Assembly: GCF_013170805.1 (NCBI RefSeq)
Contig: NZ_CP051293.1
Location: 3,478,001-3,542,000 of the forward strand
From: Mesorhizobium sp. NZP2077
GTDB lineage: Bacteria > Pseudomonadota > Alphaproteobacteria > Rhizobiales > Rhizobiaceae
Direction of reading: 5' to 3'
Length of the DNA stretch: 64,000 nucleotides
Below the pieces are notes generated by a model. That model was not told where the DNA came from. It saw nothing but the letters and a program-made list of their open reading frames with translations, and did not search any database. This document shows positions 7,653 to 17,518 of this stretch, in pieces; within the stretch, counting starts at the first letter, position 1; each line of letters begins with the position of its first letter. Position numbers and translations under genes: made by a program.

Positions 7653-8918
7653 TTGACGATACGTGGAAAAGCCATTCTTTCATTGCTAGCGGTCGCCTGC
7701 GCGGGCGCGGCCTGGCTTTATCTGTCTCCTGATACGCTGGGCAAGGTTCAGCAGATGATCGGCGCGAAGCAGGTCGCGGCAACGGACAAGCCGGCAACCG
7801 ACAAGCCGGCAACGGGGGGCAAGCAAGGGGGTGGCAATGGCGCCCGTTCGGCCTCAATCGTCTCCGCGACGGCAACGACGGCCGACTTCCCGATCCGGCG
7901 CTACGCCATCGGCTTCGTATCCTCTCCGGCAGTGGTAAACATCAACGCGCGGGCCTCAAGCCAGATCGTGTCGATCGACGTCAAGGACGGCCAGATGGTG
8001 AAGGCCGGTGATGTGCTGTTCTCGCTCGACGACCGCTCGCAGAAGGCGCAACTCGCCAAGGACCAGGCGACGCTCGCCAAGGACCAGGCGATGCTTGCCA
8101 GTTCGAATTCCGATCTCCAGCGCGCCAAGGACCTTGTCGCCAAGCAGGCCGGCACCCAGCAGACCTACGACCAGGCCGTAGCCGCGCAGAAGGCGGCAGC
8201 CGCGACCGTCGATGCCGACAAGGCGACGATCGACGCCGACAATGTCCAGCTCAGTTTTGCCACCATAACGGCGCCGATCGCCGGCAGGCTGGGCGCCGTC
8301 AATGTCGCTGTCGGCGATCTCGTCACCGTCAGCAATGGCAACAGCAGCACGGCAACCCCGCTGGTGACGATCACCCAGATGGATCCGTTGCAGGTCAACT
8401 TCAATCTGCCGGAAAGCAATCTGGCGCTGTTGCATAAGGCGCTCGCAAACCCGCAGCAGGGGGCCGTGACCCTGACCAAGGATGGCGACCCGACGGCGAT
8501 CGGCAAGGGCGCGCTCGATTTCGTCGATTCCAGTGTCGACACCGCGTCCGGTACGATCGCGACGCGGGCAAGCATTCCGAATGCCGATCTTTCGTTGTGG
8601 CCCGGCCAGTATGTGAATGTCGTGCTCGACGCCGGCGTCATGCCGCAGATGACTTCCGTCCCCACCGTCGCGGTGCAGCCCAGCCAGAAAGGGCCTTTCG
8701 TCTATGTGGTGAAGTCGGACAACACGGTCGAGCTACGGCCCGTGCAGGTGGCGCTGACCGAAGGCCAAAACAGTGCCATCAGCCAGGGTGTGAAGGCGGG
8801 TGAGAAAGTGGTCACGGAAGGCCAGACGAGGCTGAAGAACGGCGCCGCCGTACATGAGGGCGCCGCGGCTACACCCAAGGTGGCTCAGGCGACCAACACG
8901 GGCGAGGCGGCCCAATGA
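7653..8918 (+). CDS. RND efflux periplasmic adaptor (membrane fusion protein)
   Basis: 421 residues from TTG 7653, preceded by GGAGAGG. An N-terminal signal anchor (ILSLLAVACAGAAWLYL) is followed by a disordered Lys/Ala/Thr/Gly linker, a lipoyl-type segment (SIDVKDGQMVKAGDVLFSLDD, outlined), a coiled-coil hairpin of alternating AKDQA repeats near residues 130-200, then beta-barrel and membrane-proximal domains. Adaptors of this HlyD/AcrA-MdtA type link the inner-membrane pump to an outer-membrane channel. The stop overlaps the pump gene start by four bases (ATGA). No outer-membrane factor gene is in the window. Confidence 0.9.
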   Translation: MTIRGKAILSLLAVACAGAAWLYLSPDTLGKVQQMIGAKQVAATDKPATDKPATGGKQGGGNGARSASIVSATATTADFPIRRYAIGFVSSPAVVNINARASSQIVSIDVKDGQMVKAGDVLFSLDDRSQKAQLAKDQATLAKDQAMLASSNSDLQRAKDLVAKQAGTQQTYDQAVAAQKAAAATVDADKATIDADNVQLSFATITAPIAGRLGAVNVAVGDLVTVSNGNSSTATPLVTITQMDPLQVNFNLPESNLALLHKALANPQQGAVTLTKDGDPTAIGKGALDFVDSSVDTASGTIATRASIPNADLSLWPGQYVNVVLDAGVMPQMTSVPTVAVQPSQKGPFVYVVKSDNTVELRPVQVALTEGQNSAISQGVKAGEKVVTEGQTRLKNGAAVHEGAAATPKVAQATNTGEAAQ

Positions 8919-11900
8919 TCTCCGAATTCTGCATCCGCAGGCCCGTCGCGACCCTTCTGATGTCGTTCGCCCTCGTGCTGGGTGGGTTGTTCGCCTACAA
9001 ATTCCTGCCCGTGGCGGCACTGCCCAGCGCCGAATTCCCGGTGGTCAACGTGTCGGCTTCGCTGCCGGGCGCCTCGCCGGAAACCATGGCGACATCGGTG
9101 GCGACGCCGCTGATCAAGCAGTTCGCGACCATCGCCGGCATCGATTCGATCTCGACCACCAATTCTCTCGGCCAGACCTCCATCGCCATCCAGTTTGTGC
9201 TCAACCGCGACATCGACGCCGCGGCCGCGGATGTGCAGGCGGCGATCGCGCGCACGCAGAAATCGCTGCCGCCGCAGATGACGTCACCGCCGAGCTACCG
9301 CAAGGTCAATCCCGCCGACGCGCCGATCCTGTTGATGTCGCTGGTCAGCGATACAGTTCCGCTTACCGATCTCGATGCTTTCGCCGAAAACGTCATCTCG
9401 CCGTCGTTGTCGACCATCGATGGCGTGGCGCAGGTCTCGATCTTCGGTCAGCAGAAATATGCCGTGCGCATCCAGATCGATCCGACGGCGCTTGCCGCGC
9501 GCGGCATCTCGATCGATCAGTTGCAGGCGGCGGTCTCATCGGCCAACAGCAATACGCCACTCGGTGTTCTTCAAAACAACAAGCAGCAGCTGACCATCAC
9601 CGCCAACACCCAGCTGACCAACGCCGCCGGCTTCTCAAACCTCATCATCGCCACCAAGAACGGCCATCCGGTGCGGTTGGGCGAGGTGACCCGCGTTGTC
9701 GATTCGGTGCAGACCACGACAACGGCGAGCTGGTATGACGGCACGCGCGCGATCATCATGGCGGTGCAGCGCCAGCCCGACGCCAACACCGTCGACGTCG
9801 TCGACAAGGTCAAGGCGATGCTGCCGTCCTTCCAGGACCAGATGCCGGGAGACGCCCAGATCAAGCTGCTCAACGACCGTTCGACCTCCATCCGCCAGGC
9901 CGTCAACGATGTGCAGTTCACACTGCTGTTGACCATCGCGCTGGTGGTGATGGTGATCTTCGTGTTCCTGCGCCGGGTGACGGCGACCATCATCCCGGCC
10001 GTGGCGGTGCCAATCTCGCTGATTGCCACGCTCGGTGCGATGTTCCTGTTCGGCTTTTCCATCGACAACATATCGCTGATGGGCCTGACGCTCGCCGTGG
10101 GCCTCGTCGTCGACGATGCCATCGTCATGCTGGAAAACATCTTCCGCCACATGGAGGAAGATGGGTTGTCGGCCTTCGATGCATCGCTGAAGGGCGCGCG
10201 CGAAATCGGCTTCACCATCATCTCGATCTCGATTTCGCTGGTGGCCGTGTTCATCCCCGTGCTTTTGATGGGTGGTGTCATCGGGCGCATCTTCAACGAG
10301 TTCGCCGTCGTGGTGACGGTCGCCATCCTCGCCTCGATGTTCGTCTCGCTGACGCTGACGCCGATGCTGTGTTCGCGGCTGCTGTCGGTGACCAAGGCCG
10401 ATCGCGACAAGCATGGCCCTGGTCACAAACAGGATTTCGTTACACGCAGCTACGACCGGGTTCTGACATTCTGCCTGCGGCATACCTTCCTGGTGTTCCT
10501 CGTCTTTGTCGGCACCGCGGCAGCATCGGTGTGGCTGATCGAAATCTCGCCGAAGGGCTTCTTTCCGCAGGAGGATCTCAGCCAGATCTCGGTGACGACC
10601 ATCGCGCGCCAGGACATTTCCTTTGACGCCATGGCCAAGCTGCAGGGGCAGGTCGCAAGCGTCTTTTCCCATTCGCCCTATGTTGCGCATGTGGCCTGGT
10701 CGGCAGGCAGCGGCAACAATGCATTGAACCAGGGCCAGCTCTATGTGCAGTTGAAGGACAAGAGCCAGCGACCCGACATCGAGAAGGTGCAGGCGGATCT
10801 GCGCAAGCAATTGGCTGGCGTGGCGGGCATCGAGACCTACATGCAGCCGGTGCAGAATCTGCGGCTCGGCTCGCGATCGTCGGCCAGCGCCTACCAGCTC
10901 GTGGTGCAGGGCCTCGATACCGGCCTGACCGACCAATGGGCGCAGAAACTGAATGACGCGATGGCGGCCGACCATACGACCTTCACCGACGTCACCAGCG
11001 ACCTGCAGAACAATGCCCTGCAGGCATCGCTGATCATTGATCGTGACAAGGCCGCCCAGATCGGCATCGATACCGGCACGCTGCGCTCAGCCCTCTATGG
11101 CGGGTTCGGCACCGACCAGGTCTCGACGATCTTCGGTTCGGCCGACAGCTACGAAGTCATCACCGAGCTCGATCCCAAGATCGAGTGGTCGCCCGAGCGG
11201 ATGCTCGCCATCCAGATGAGGACGGCGAGCGGCTCTCTGGTTCCGCTCGGTGCCTTCGCCCGGGTCGATCGCACGGCCGGCGCCTTGACGGTTAACCAGC
11301 TCGGCCAGCTTCCGGCCGTGACCATCTCCTACAATCTGCCGCAGGGCGTCGCGCTCGGCGACAGCGTCACGCGCATCAACGCGCTCAAAGAGCAGATCGG
11401 CATGCCGACGGCGATCTCGACCAGCTTTGCCGGCACGGCCAAGACCTTCCAGGATTCGCTGGCGAACCAGGGCTTGCTGGTCGGTGGCGCGATCCTGACC
11501 ATCTATATCGTGCTCGGCATTCTGTACGAGAGCTTCATCCACCCGCTCACCATTCTCACCGGGCTGCCGTCGGCGGTGCTGGGCGCGGTCGTTGCCTTGC
11601 GCTTCGCCGGCATGGACCTGTCCGTCATCGCAGTGATCGGCATTCTGATGCTGATCGGCATCGTCAAGAAGAACGGCATCATGATGGTCGACGTCGCGCT
11701 CGAATTGCGACGAGAAGGCATGTCCGCCAAGGACTCCATCCACAAGGCCTGCCTGATGCGCTTCAGGCCGATCATGATGACGACGCTGGCCGCGCTGATG
11801 GGTACATTCCCGATCGCGCTCGGCACCGGCGCCAGCGCCGAACTGCGCCAGCCGCTGGGCGTTGCCGTCGTCGGCGGCCTGCTGGCTTCGCAGGCGCTGA

Positions 11901-12079
11901 CGCTGTTCGTGACACCGGTGATCTACGTCTACATGGAGAATTTCTCGGGCTGGCTGGTCGGACTGTGGTCGAGGGGCAAGGCCAAACCGCAGGTGGTCAA
12001 GGAGAGTGGCGACCAGCCTTCGCTGTTCGGCACCAATGACGACATCCCGGCAGACGCGCAAAAGACCGCAGCTGAATGA
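8915..12079 (+). CDS. RND multidrug efflux permease (HAE-1 type)
   Basis: 1054 residues, the normal size for AcrB/MdtB-like pumps. It starts MISEFCIRRPVATLLMSFAL, the typical first helix. The twin aspartates of TM4 are in GLVVDDAIVMLEN (around residue 400), and the TM10/11 region has GIVKKNGIMMVDVALELR and RFRPIMMTTLAALMG. Twelve hydrophobic segments and two large periplasmic loops are evident. It exports hydrophobic or amphiphilic drugs by proton antiport, as a trimer with the adaptor encoded just upstream (4-base overlap). Drug specificity is not predictable. The C-terminus ends with a polar tail. Confidence 0.95.
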   Translation: MISEFCIRRPVATLLMSFALVLGGLFAYKFLPVAALPSAEFPVVNVSASLPGASPETMATSVATPLIKQFATIAGIDSISTTNSLGQTSIAIQFVLNRDIDAAAADVQAAIARTQKSLPPQMTSPPSYRKVNPADAPILLMSLVSDTVPLTDLDAFAENVISPSLSTIDGVAQVSIFGQQKYAVRIQIDPTALAARGISIDQLQAAVSSANSNTPLGVLQNNKQQLTITANTQLTNAAGFSNLIIATKNGHPVRLGEVTRVVDSVQTTTTASWYDGTRAIIMAVQRQPDANTVDVVDKVKAMLPSFQDQMPGDAQIKLLNDRSTSIRQAVNDVQFTLLLTIALVVMVIFVFLRRVTATIIPAVAVPISLIATLGAMFLFGFSIDNISLMGLTLAVGLVVDDAIVMLENIFRHMEEDGLSAFDASLKGAREIGFTIISISISLVAVFIPVLLMGGVIGRIFNEFAVVVTVAILASMFVSLTLTPMLCSRLLSVTKADRDKHGPGHKQDFVTRSYDRVLTFCLRHTFLVFLVFVGTAAASVWLIEISPKGFFPQEDLSQISVTTIARQDISFDAMAKLQGQVASVFSHSPYVAHVAWSAGSGNNALNQGQLYVQLKDKSQRPDIEKVQADLRKQLAGVAGIETYMQPVQNLRLGSRSSASAYQLVVQGLDTGLTDQWAQKLNDAMAADHTTFTDVTSDLQNNALQASLIIDRDKAAQIGIDTGTLRSALYGGFGTDQVSTIFGSADSYEVITELDPKIEWSPERMLAIQMRTASGSLVPLGAFARVDRTAGALTVNQLGQLPAVTISYNLPQGVALGDSVTRINALKEQIGMPTAISTSFAGTAKTFQDSLANQGLLVGGAILTIYIVLGILYESFIHPLTILTGLPSAVLGAVVALRFAGMDLSVIAVIGILMLIGIVKKNGIMMVDVALELRREGMSAKDSIHKACLMRFRPIMMTTLAALMGTFPIALGTGASAELRQPLGVAVVGGLLASQALTLFVTPVIYVYMENFSGWLVGLWSRGKAKPQVVKESGDQPSLFGTNDDIPADAQKTAAE

Positions 12080-12158
12080 CAGGCTGACACGGCGAGGATA
12101 GAAGCTGGCCCAAGCTGTCGTGCTTGCGGCCGGCAGAGCAGAGCCGTAATTTGTGGCC

Positions 12159-12764
12159 ATGTCCCATGATCATGACCACGACAACGAGCTCGATCCTTTT
12201 GCGGCGCGCGTGCGCGCGCTGGAGACCATCCTGACCCGCAAGGGGCTGATCGATCCGGCGGCGATCGACGTCATCGTCGACACCTACGAGACCAAGATCG
12301 GCCCGCGCAACGGCGCCATGGTGGTGGCCAAGGCCTGGAGCGATCCTGCCTATGCGGACTGGCTCAAGCGCGACGCTACGGCAGCGATCGAATCGCTCTC
12401 CTACACCGGCCGGCAGGGCGAGCACATGCAGGCGGTGTTCAATACGGGGGATACGCACAACCTCGTCGTCTGCACGCTGTGCTCCTGCTATCCGTGGTCG
12501 GTGCTCGGCCTGCCGCCGGTCTGGTACAAGGCGCCGCCCTATCGGTCGCGCGCGGTGATCGATCCGCGCGGCGTGCTCGAAGAATTCGGGCTGACGCTGC
12601 CGGCCGCCACCAAGATACGCGTCTGGGATTCGACGGCGGAACTGCGTTATCTCGTGGTGCCGATGCGGCCGGACAGCACCGAAGGCTGGAGCGAGGAGCG
12701 GCTGGCCGAACTGGTGAGCAGAGATGCCATGATCGGCACCGCGCTGGCCCAGGCACCGGAATGA
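12159..12764 (+). CDS. nthA: Nitrile hydratase alpha subunit, cobalt-type
   Basis: 201 residues from ATG 12159 (a GTG two codons earlier is possible). It hydrates nitriles to amides. The metal claw [10 protein letters not shown] holds Cys105, Cys108 and Cys110; Thr rather than Ser between the first Cys and Leu (CTLC) is the established marker of non-corrin cobalt enzymes rather than iron ones. The N-terminus has a His/Asp run ([10 protein letters not shown]) that might help metal handling, though that is speculation. It is followed by beta and accessory genes on the same strand. No amidase or aldoxime dehydratase gene is next to it here. Confidence 0.95.
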   Translation: MSHDHDHDNELDPFAARVRALETILTRKGLIDPAAIDVIVDTYETKIGPRNGAMVVAKAWSDPAYADWLKRDATAAIESLSYTGRQGEHMQAVFNTGDTHNLVVCTLCSCYPWSVLGLPPVWYKAPPYRSRAVIDPRGVLEEFGLTLPAATKIRVWDSTAELRYLVVPMRPDSTEGWSEERLAELVSRDAMIGTALAQAPE

Positions 12765-12777
12765 AGGGGGAGCCGGC

Positions 12778-13437
12778 ATGAACGGGCCGCAGGATCTTGG
12801 CGGACAGATGGGATTCGGCCTGGTCGCGCCCGAAAAGGACGAGCCCTATTTCCACGCCCCATGGGAGCGGCGGGCGCTCGGTGTGACGCTCTGCGCCAGC
12901 GCGATGGGCGCCTGGACCATCGATGAGAGCCGGCATGCGCGGGAATCGCTGCACCCTGCCGATTACTATGGCTCCAGCTACTACCAGATATGGATCAAGG
13001 CGCTGGAGACTCTGCTCAAGCGCCATGGTTTCGTCAGCGAACGCGATCTCGAGGCGGGCGAGGCGATCGATGCTGCGGCGACCCCGAAACGGGTGCTCAA
13101 TGCGGAAAATGTGCCTGCCGTGCTGGCCAAGGGCGGCCCTTGCGACCGGCCGATGGCGGAGCCGGCGCGGTTCAAGGCCGGCGATTCCGTGCGAACCAAA
13201 AACTTCAATCCGACCGGCCACACCAGGCTGCCGCGCTACGCGCGCGACAAGCGGGGCACGATCGAGGCGGTGCGCGACGGTTTCGTCTTTCCCGACACCA
13301 ATGCGCATGGCCAAGGCGAAAACCCGCAATGGGTCTATACGGTGGTTTTCGACGGTACGAAGATCTGGGGCGAGGGCGCCGATCCGACGCTGACCGTTTC
13401 GATCGATGCCTGGGAGAGCTATCTTGAGCCGGCCTGA
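12778..13437 (+). CDS. nthB: Nitrile hydratase beta subunit
   Basis: 219 residues, normal length. Opens with the family N-terminus MNGPQDLGGQMGFG; the helical N-terminal half includes HPADYYGSSYYQIWIKALE. The C-terminal SH3-like barrel carries the stretch from FKAGDSVRTKNFNPTGHTR to WGEGADPTLTVSIDAWESYL. It pairs with the alpha subunit to form the active site. A GGGGGAG ribosome binding site precedes its ATG, 13 bases after nthA. Its 3' end overlaps the accessory gene. Confidence 0.95.
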   Translation: MNGPQDLGGQMGFGLVAPEKDEPYFHAPWERRALGVTLCASAMGAWTIDESRHARESLHPADYYGSSYYQIWIKALETLLKRHGFVSERDLEAGEAIDAAATPKRVLNAENVPAVLAKGGPCDRPMAEPARFKAGDSVRTKNFNPTGHTRLPRYARDKRGTIEAVRDGFVFPDTNAHGQGENPQWVYTVVFDGTKIWGEGADPTLTVSIDAWESYLEPA

Positions 13438-13792
13438 AGCGAAAGCGACCGCCGCCGATTTGCCCGCGGGCCCGGATGCGCCTGTCTTCGCCGAGCCTTG
13501 GCAGGCCGAAGCATTCGCCATGACCGTGGCGCTGCACGACAAGGGCCTGTTCTCGTGGGGCGAATGGGCGGAGGCCTTGTCGGCAGAGGTGAAGAAGCCG
13601 GGTGCGGCAGCCGACGGCCATGACTATTACGAGCATTGGCTGGCGGCGCTGGAAGGGCTGCTTGCCTCAAAGGGGTTGGCCGCCAGGCCCGATGTCGATG
13701 CGATGACTGAAGCCTGGGAACGCGCCGCGCATGCCACGCCGCATGGCAAGCCAATCCTGCTGGAAAACGATCCTGAGTTCCAATCCGCCTGA
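13424..13792 (+). CDS. Nitrile hydratase accessory/activator protein (beta-like, P14K type)
   Basis: 122 residues from TTG 13424, chosen because GGGAGAG lies eight bases upstream. An in-frame ATG at 13406 sits inside nthB and lacks a site, so it is the weaker choice. The sequence resembles the N-terminal helical half of the beta subunit (EPWQAEAFAMTVALHDKGLF, HDYYEHWLAALEGLLASKG). Such proteins are known as self-subunit-swapping chaperones or activators that deliver cobalt to the alpha subunit. It overlaps nthB by 14 bases, suggesting translational coupling. Confidence 0.85.
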   Translation: MSRPEAKATAADLPAGPDAPVFAEPWQAEAFAMTVALHDKGLFSWGEWAEALSAEVKKPGAAADGHDYYEHWLAALEGLLASKGLAARPDVDAMTEAWERAAHATPHGKPILLENDPEFQSA

Positions 13793-13891
13793 TCAGGCTG
13801 ACATTTTTCGGACCGTTCAAATCCTCACGCCCGCCTGAACGATGGCAACCATCTCGCCCGAAAAGCCGCCCCTCCACCCAAGAGAGACTGA

Positions 13892-14821
13892 ATGTACCTG
13901 TCGGAAATTCTCTCGATCGGCGCGGCGCTCTGCATCGCAACGAGCGGCATGCTGGCTGGTGAACTGGTCGGCCGCATCGACGCCTTGACCCTGACCCGCT
14001 TGCAGACGCTTGCGGTGACTGTCGCCACTACAATCGCGGCAACAGTGCTGGGCGGCTGGGCCGGGCTGCAGGCATGGCAGATGGGCTACCTTGCCGCTTC
14101 CGGCGTGTTCGGGATCTTCATTGCCTCATCGGCCTACATCTCGTCGATATTCGCACTCGGGCCGCGCCTGGCGTTGCTGGTGTTCTCGCTGACCTCGCCC
14201 TTTGCCCTGGTCATGGGCTATTTTTTCCTGGGCGAGACGGTCGGTCCCGTCAAACTGGCTGGCGTGGCGCTGGTTATCGCCGGCATTGTGCTGGCCATCC
14301 TGTTCGGGCGCCCAGCCAAGGTTCAGCCGGAAGGCATTTTCCCGACACCACCGATCGAGACGGCGGTGCTGCCGGCAAAGCAGATGACCTTGCCTGTCGG
14401 TCTTGCCTTTGGACTGGTCGCGGCGCTAGGGCAGGCGGCTGGCGCCCTGGTGGCGCGCCCGGTCATGGCATCGGGCGTCAATCCGTTCACGGCGATGGCG
14501 ATCCGGACGGGGGTGTCGGCCGTGTTGTTCCTGCTGCTGGTGCTGGTCCCCCTGCGCAGCGTTGCCAAGCGACCCCGGCCGTCGGCGCGAACGCTCGGCA
14601 TCGGCATTTGCGGCGCACTGATCGGCACCGGCATGGGCATGTCGCTCATCATGGCCGCGCTGGCCGGCGGAAAGGTCGGCATCGTCTCGACATTGTCGTC
14701 GCTCTCGCCAGTGCTGGTGTTGCCGATGGTGTGGCTGCGCAGCGGCTACAGGCCGCCGGCGCCGGCCTGGGCCGGGGCGGTGCTCGCCTTCGCCGGCACA
14801 GCCCTGATCGCGCTCGGCTGA
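13892..14821 (+). CDS. EamA/DMT-family membrane transporter
   Basis: 309 residues with ten hydrophobic segments arranged as two five-helix repeats separated by a polar linker near residues 140-165 (GRPAKVQPEGIFPTPP). That is the pattern of drug/metabolite transporters of the EamA family (10 TMS). These inner-membrane carriers export or import small metabolites; substrate unknown. Ribosome binding site AGAGAG lies just upstream of ATG 13892. It stands alone between nitrile hydratase and the helicase gene. Confidence 0.88.
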   Translation: MYLSEILSIGAALCIATSGMLAGELVGRIDALTLTRLQTLAVTVATTIAATVLGGWAGLQAWQMGYLAASGVFGIFIASSAYISSIFALGPRLALLVFSLTSPFALVMGYFFLGETVGPVKLAGVALVIAGIVLAILFGRPAKVQPEGIFPTPPIETAVLPAKQMTLPVGLAFGLVAALGQAAGALVARPVMASGVNPFTAMAIRTGVSAVLFLLLVLVPLRSVAKRPRPSARTLGIGICGALIGTGMGMSLIMAALAGGKVGIVSTLSSLSPVLVLPMVWLRSGYRPPAPAWAGAVLAFAGTALIALG

Positions 14822-14973
14822 CAGGAGCGATCAACCAGGTGCCTGCGTTTGTTCTCTTTACGTTCTTGTATGCGCCTGATAGCCTGAACCGTCGGCGGCG
14901 CTCGGTGCGTCACTGACGGCAGTCGACAGGCGACTGTCTTGTCTTTCGCTTGCGAATCCGGTCTGTCGCACTG

Positions 14974-16101
14974 ATGGAATTCTCTCCCCAACAGGACGAG
15001 GCGCTGCAAGCGGTCGCCCGCTGGCTGCAGGCCGGCCAGCCGCAGCTTTTCCGGTTGTTCGGCTATGCCGGCACCGGCAAGACGACGTTGGCGCGCTATT
15101 TCGCCGACCATGTCGACGGCCAGGTGCAGTTCGCCGCCTTCACCGGCAAGGCAGCACAAGTGCTGCGCTCCAAGGGGGCGGTTAACGCGCGCACCATCCA
15201 TTCGCTGATCTATAGGCCGAAGGGCGAGGAATCGGTGGAGAACGAGGTGACCGGCAAGACTTCGATGTCGCCGACCTTTTCGCTCAACCGGCAGAGTCCG
15301 ATTTCGCGCGCCAAGCTGGTGGTCATCGACGAATGCTCGATGGTCGACGAGCAGCTTGGCAGCGACCTGATGAGTTTCGGCACGCCGATCCTGGTGCTCG
15401 GCGACCCCGGCCAATTGCCGCCGATTTCAGGCGGCGGCTTCTTTACCGATCACGAACCGGATTTCCTGCTCACCGAAATCCACCGGCAGGCACGTGACAA
15501 TCCGATCCTGCGGCTGGCGCTCGATGTGCGCGAAGGCCGCGAATTCATGCGCGGCGACTATGGCACGGCGCAGGTGATCGGCAAGGAAGATGTCACCCAG
15601 GAACTGGTGCTCAAGGCGGACCAGGTGCTGGTCGGCACCAACCGCACGCGCCGCCGCTACAACCAGCGCCTGCGCGAGCTCAAAGGCTTCAACGCCGACT
15701 ATCCGCAAGCCGGCGATAAGCTTGTCTGCCTGCGCAACGATCCAGCCAAGGGACTGCTCAACGGCTCGCTGTGGAGGGTGATGACCTCGTCGCGAGAGAC
15801 GGTAAAGCCGGGCATCAACCTGCTGGTGTCGCCGGAAGAGGACGATCCGGATCGCGGCGTCGCCAAGATCAAGCTACTCAAGGCGGCGTTCGAGGATCCG
15901 GACGCCGACATCCCCTGGCAGCAGAAGAAGCGTTTTGATGATTTCGACTATGGCTATGCGCTGACCGTGCACAAGGCGCAGGGTTCGCAGTGGAACGAAA
16001 TCGTGCTGTTCGACGAAAGCTGGGCCTTCAAGGAAACCCGCCAGCGCTGGCTCTATACCGCGATCACGCGGGCCGCCGAGCGGTTGACGATCGTCAGATA
16101 A
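14974..16101 (+). CDS. RecD-like ATP-dependent DNA helicase (SF1B)
   Basis: 375 residues from ATG 14974 (MEFSPQQDEAL); a TTG eight codons earlier is less likely. Walker A GYAGTGKTT at residues 30-38, Walker B VVIDECSMVDEQ, a GDPGQLPPI sensor motif, and C-terminal motifs YALTVHKAQGSQW and YTAITRAAERL place it in the RecD2/Dda-like superfamily 1B helicases (AAA_30 plus UvrD_C_2). It lacks the extended N-terminal domain of RecD2, so it is a compact Dda-like 5'-3' helicase likely acting in DNA repair or replication restart. Its exact role is unknown. Confidence 0.88.
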   Translation: MEFSPQQDEALQAVARWLQAGQPQLFRLFGYAGTGKTTLARYFADHVDGQVQFAAFTGKAAQVLRSKGAVNARTIHSLIYRPKGEESVENEVTGKTSMSPTFSLNRQSPISRAKLVVIDECSMVDEQLGSDLMSFGTPILVLGDPGQLPPISGGGFFTDHEPDFLLTEIHRQARDNPILRLALDVREGREFMRGDYGTAQVIGKEDVTQELVLKADQVLVGTNRTRRRYNQRLRELKGFNADYPQAGDKLVCLRNDPAKGLLNGSLWRVMTSSRETVKPGINLLVSPEEDDPDRGVAKIKLLKAAFEDPDADIPWQQKKRFDDFDYGYALTVHKAQGSQWNEIVLFDESWAFKETRQRWLYTAITRAAERLTIVR

Positions 16102-16120
16102 GGCATGGCGGCCAGAGTCG

Positions 16121-16525
16121 TCATGGCGCGCTGAGCGGCTGGACGCCGAACCATTCCCAAGCCTCGGCTTCGTCCTCGGCCTTGAAATGGCGGAATTCGA
16201 TGGGCGAGGACTTGGGCAAAGCGTGCCGTGCGTCCGGCGTCCAGTCCGGCGTCCCGATCGCCGCGCAACGGCCTATATGTTCCAATGCGTGGACGGCGCC
16301 CTCTTTGAGGGTTTCGTCGGAGATGTCGGTCCAGTCGACGCCATCGTGATCGACCATGCGCACGGCCACGTCGATTCGCTGATGGAGCGCGTAGGCCGCT
16401 TCCAGCAGGCCGAACAGGTTTTCTGCATCGGCCGCCGAGACATGACCGACCACATCGATGGCGAACAGGTCGTCGCGACCGGTGTCTATGCGACGGATCG
16501 CCGGCACGGATTGCAGGAAATTCAC
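16121..16525 (-). CDS. SpoIIAA-like (STAS-related) protein
   Basis: 134 residues from GTG 16525, picked because AAGGAGG lies eight bases upstream; the ATG at 16570 would add 15 residues with no site. The sequence (DVVGHVSAADAENLFGLLEAA, VAVRMVDHDGVDW, FRHFKAEDEAEAWEWFG, in outline) matches the SpoIIAA-like family, which has a STAS/CRAL-TRIO-like fold in proteobacteria. Molecular role is not established. It converges with the helicase gene and is divergent from pdxJ. Confidence 0.7.
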   Translation of the reverse strand: MNFLQSVPAIRRIDTGRDDLFAIDVVGHVSAADAENLFGLLEAAYALHQRIDVAVRMVDHDGVDWTDISDETLKEGAVHALEHIGRCAAIGTPDWTPDARHALPKSSPIEFRHFKAEDEAEAWEWFGVQPLSAP

Positions 16526-16679
16526 GGTTGGTGCCTCCTTTTGCGGAACAGTGTTGGTCTTCTGGAACACCCGAAACCCCTATCTGTTCCCGCCAAAGGC
16601 GCTATAGATGCCCGGTCTCAAGCGCGCCGCGGCCGAACAGTGGCGTGCCCTAACCGCCTGATTTCACGGACGCCAGCCC

Positions 16680-17420
16680 ATGCCTGCAAAGCTTTCCGTC
16701 AACCTCAACGCCATCGCCATGCTGCGCAACCGCCGTGACCTGCCATGGCCGAGCGTGATCGGTGTCGGCCGGCTTGCCCTTGCCGCCGGAGCGCATGGGC
16801 TGACCGTCCACCCGCGTCCCGACGAACGTCACACACGGCATTCCGACGTACCCGAGATCAGGGCGCTGATCGACGACGAGTTCCCGAAGGCTGAATTCAA
16901 CATCGAGGGCTACCCGAGCGAGGATTTCCTGGCGCTTGTGGAAAAGCACCAGCCCGAACAGGTGACGCTGGTTCCCGATGATCCGGCACAGGCAACCTCC
17001 GACCATGGCTGGAACTTCGTCACCGATGCGGCGTTCCTGACGCCGATCGTCAGGCGCTTGAAGAAAGGTGGTTTCAGGGTCTCGCTGTTTTCAGACGCCG
17101 ATCCTGCCGGCATGGCCGCCGCGCGCGATACCGGCGCCGACCGGATTGAACTCTATACCGGTCCCTATGGCAGCTATCATTCCGATTCCGAAAAGGCGGC
17201 CAAGGAGCTGGAAAGACTGGGGAAAACAGCCGACGCGGCGTTCGCGGCCGGCCTCCAGGTCAATGCCGGGCACGATCTGACGGTGGACAATCTGCCTGCC
17301 TTGGCGAAGCGCATCGCGGCATTGGCCGAAGTGTCGATCGGACATGGGTTGACAGCCGACGCGTTGGAGTATGGCATGGCCGGAACGGTGGGACGGTTTC
17401 TCAGAGCCTGCGGCTGGTAG
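16680..17420 (+). CDS. pdxJ: Pyridoxine 5'-phosphate synthase
   Basis: 246 residues, full length. Makes pyridoxine 5'-phosphate from 1-deoxyxylulose 5-phosphate and 3-amino-2-oxopropyl phosphate in the DXP-dependent vitamin B6 route. Visible conserved blocks: [28 protein letters not shown] with its catalytic His, [35 protein letters not shown] and [14 protein letters not shown]-barrel enzyme, cytoplasmic. The gene starts about 100 bases before the first kup gene ends its leader; no operon partner of B6 synthesis is visible. Confidence 0.96.
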   Translation: MPAKLSVNLNAIAMLRNRRDLPWPSVIGVGRLALAAGAHGLTVHPRPDERHTRHSDVPEIRALIDDEFPKAEFNIEGYPSEDFLALVEKHQPEQVTLVPDDPAQATSDHGWNFVTDAAFLTPIVRRLKKGGFRVSLFSDADPAGMAAARDTGADRIELYTGPYGSYHSDSEKAAKELERLGKTADAAFAAGLQVNAGHDLTVDNLPALAKRIAALAEVSIGHGLTADALEYGMAGTVGRFLRACGW

Positions 17421-17518
17421 GGGCAGAGCTTCGCCTTGCAGGTATGGCAGCCATAGCGTGCAATTGAGATCGCATCGCAGCATGCGTGAAGCACCGCGCG
17501 CTTGTCGGGGGGTGGTCC

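Noticed and set aside
9635..10975. 446-codon minus-strand open frame inside the RND pump
   Set aside because: Composition rich in His/Arg/Asp and no fold; complements the real RND permease.
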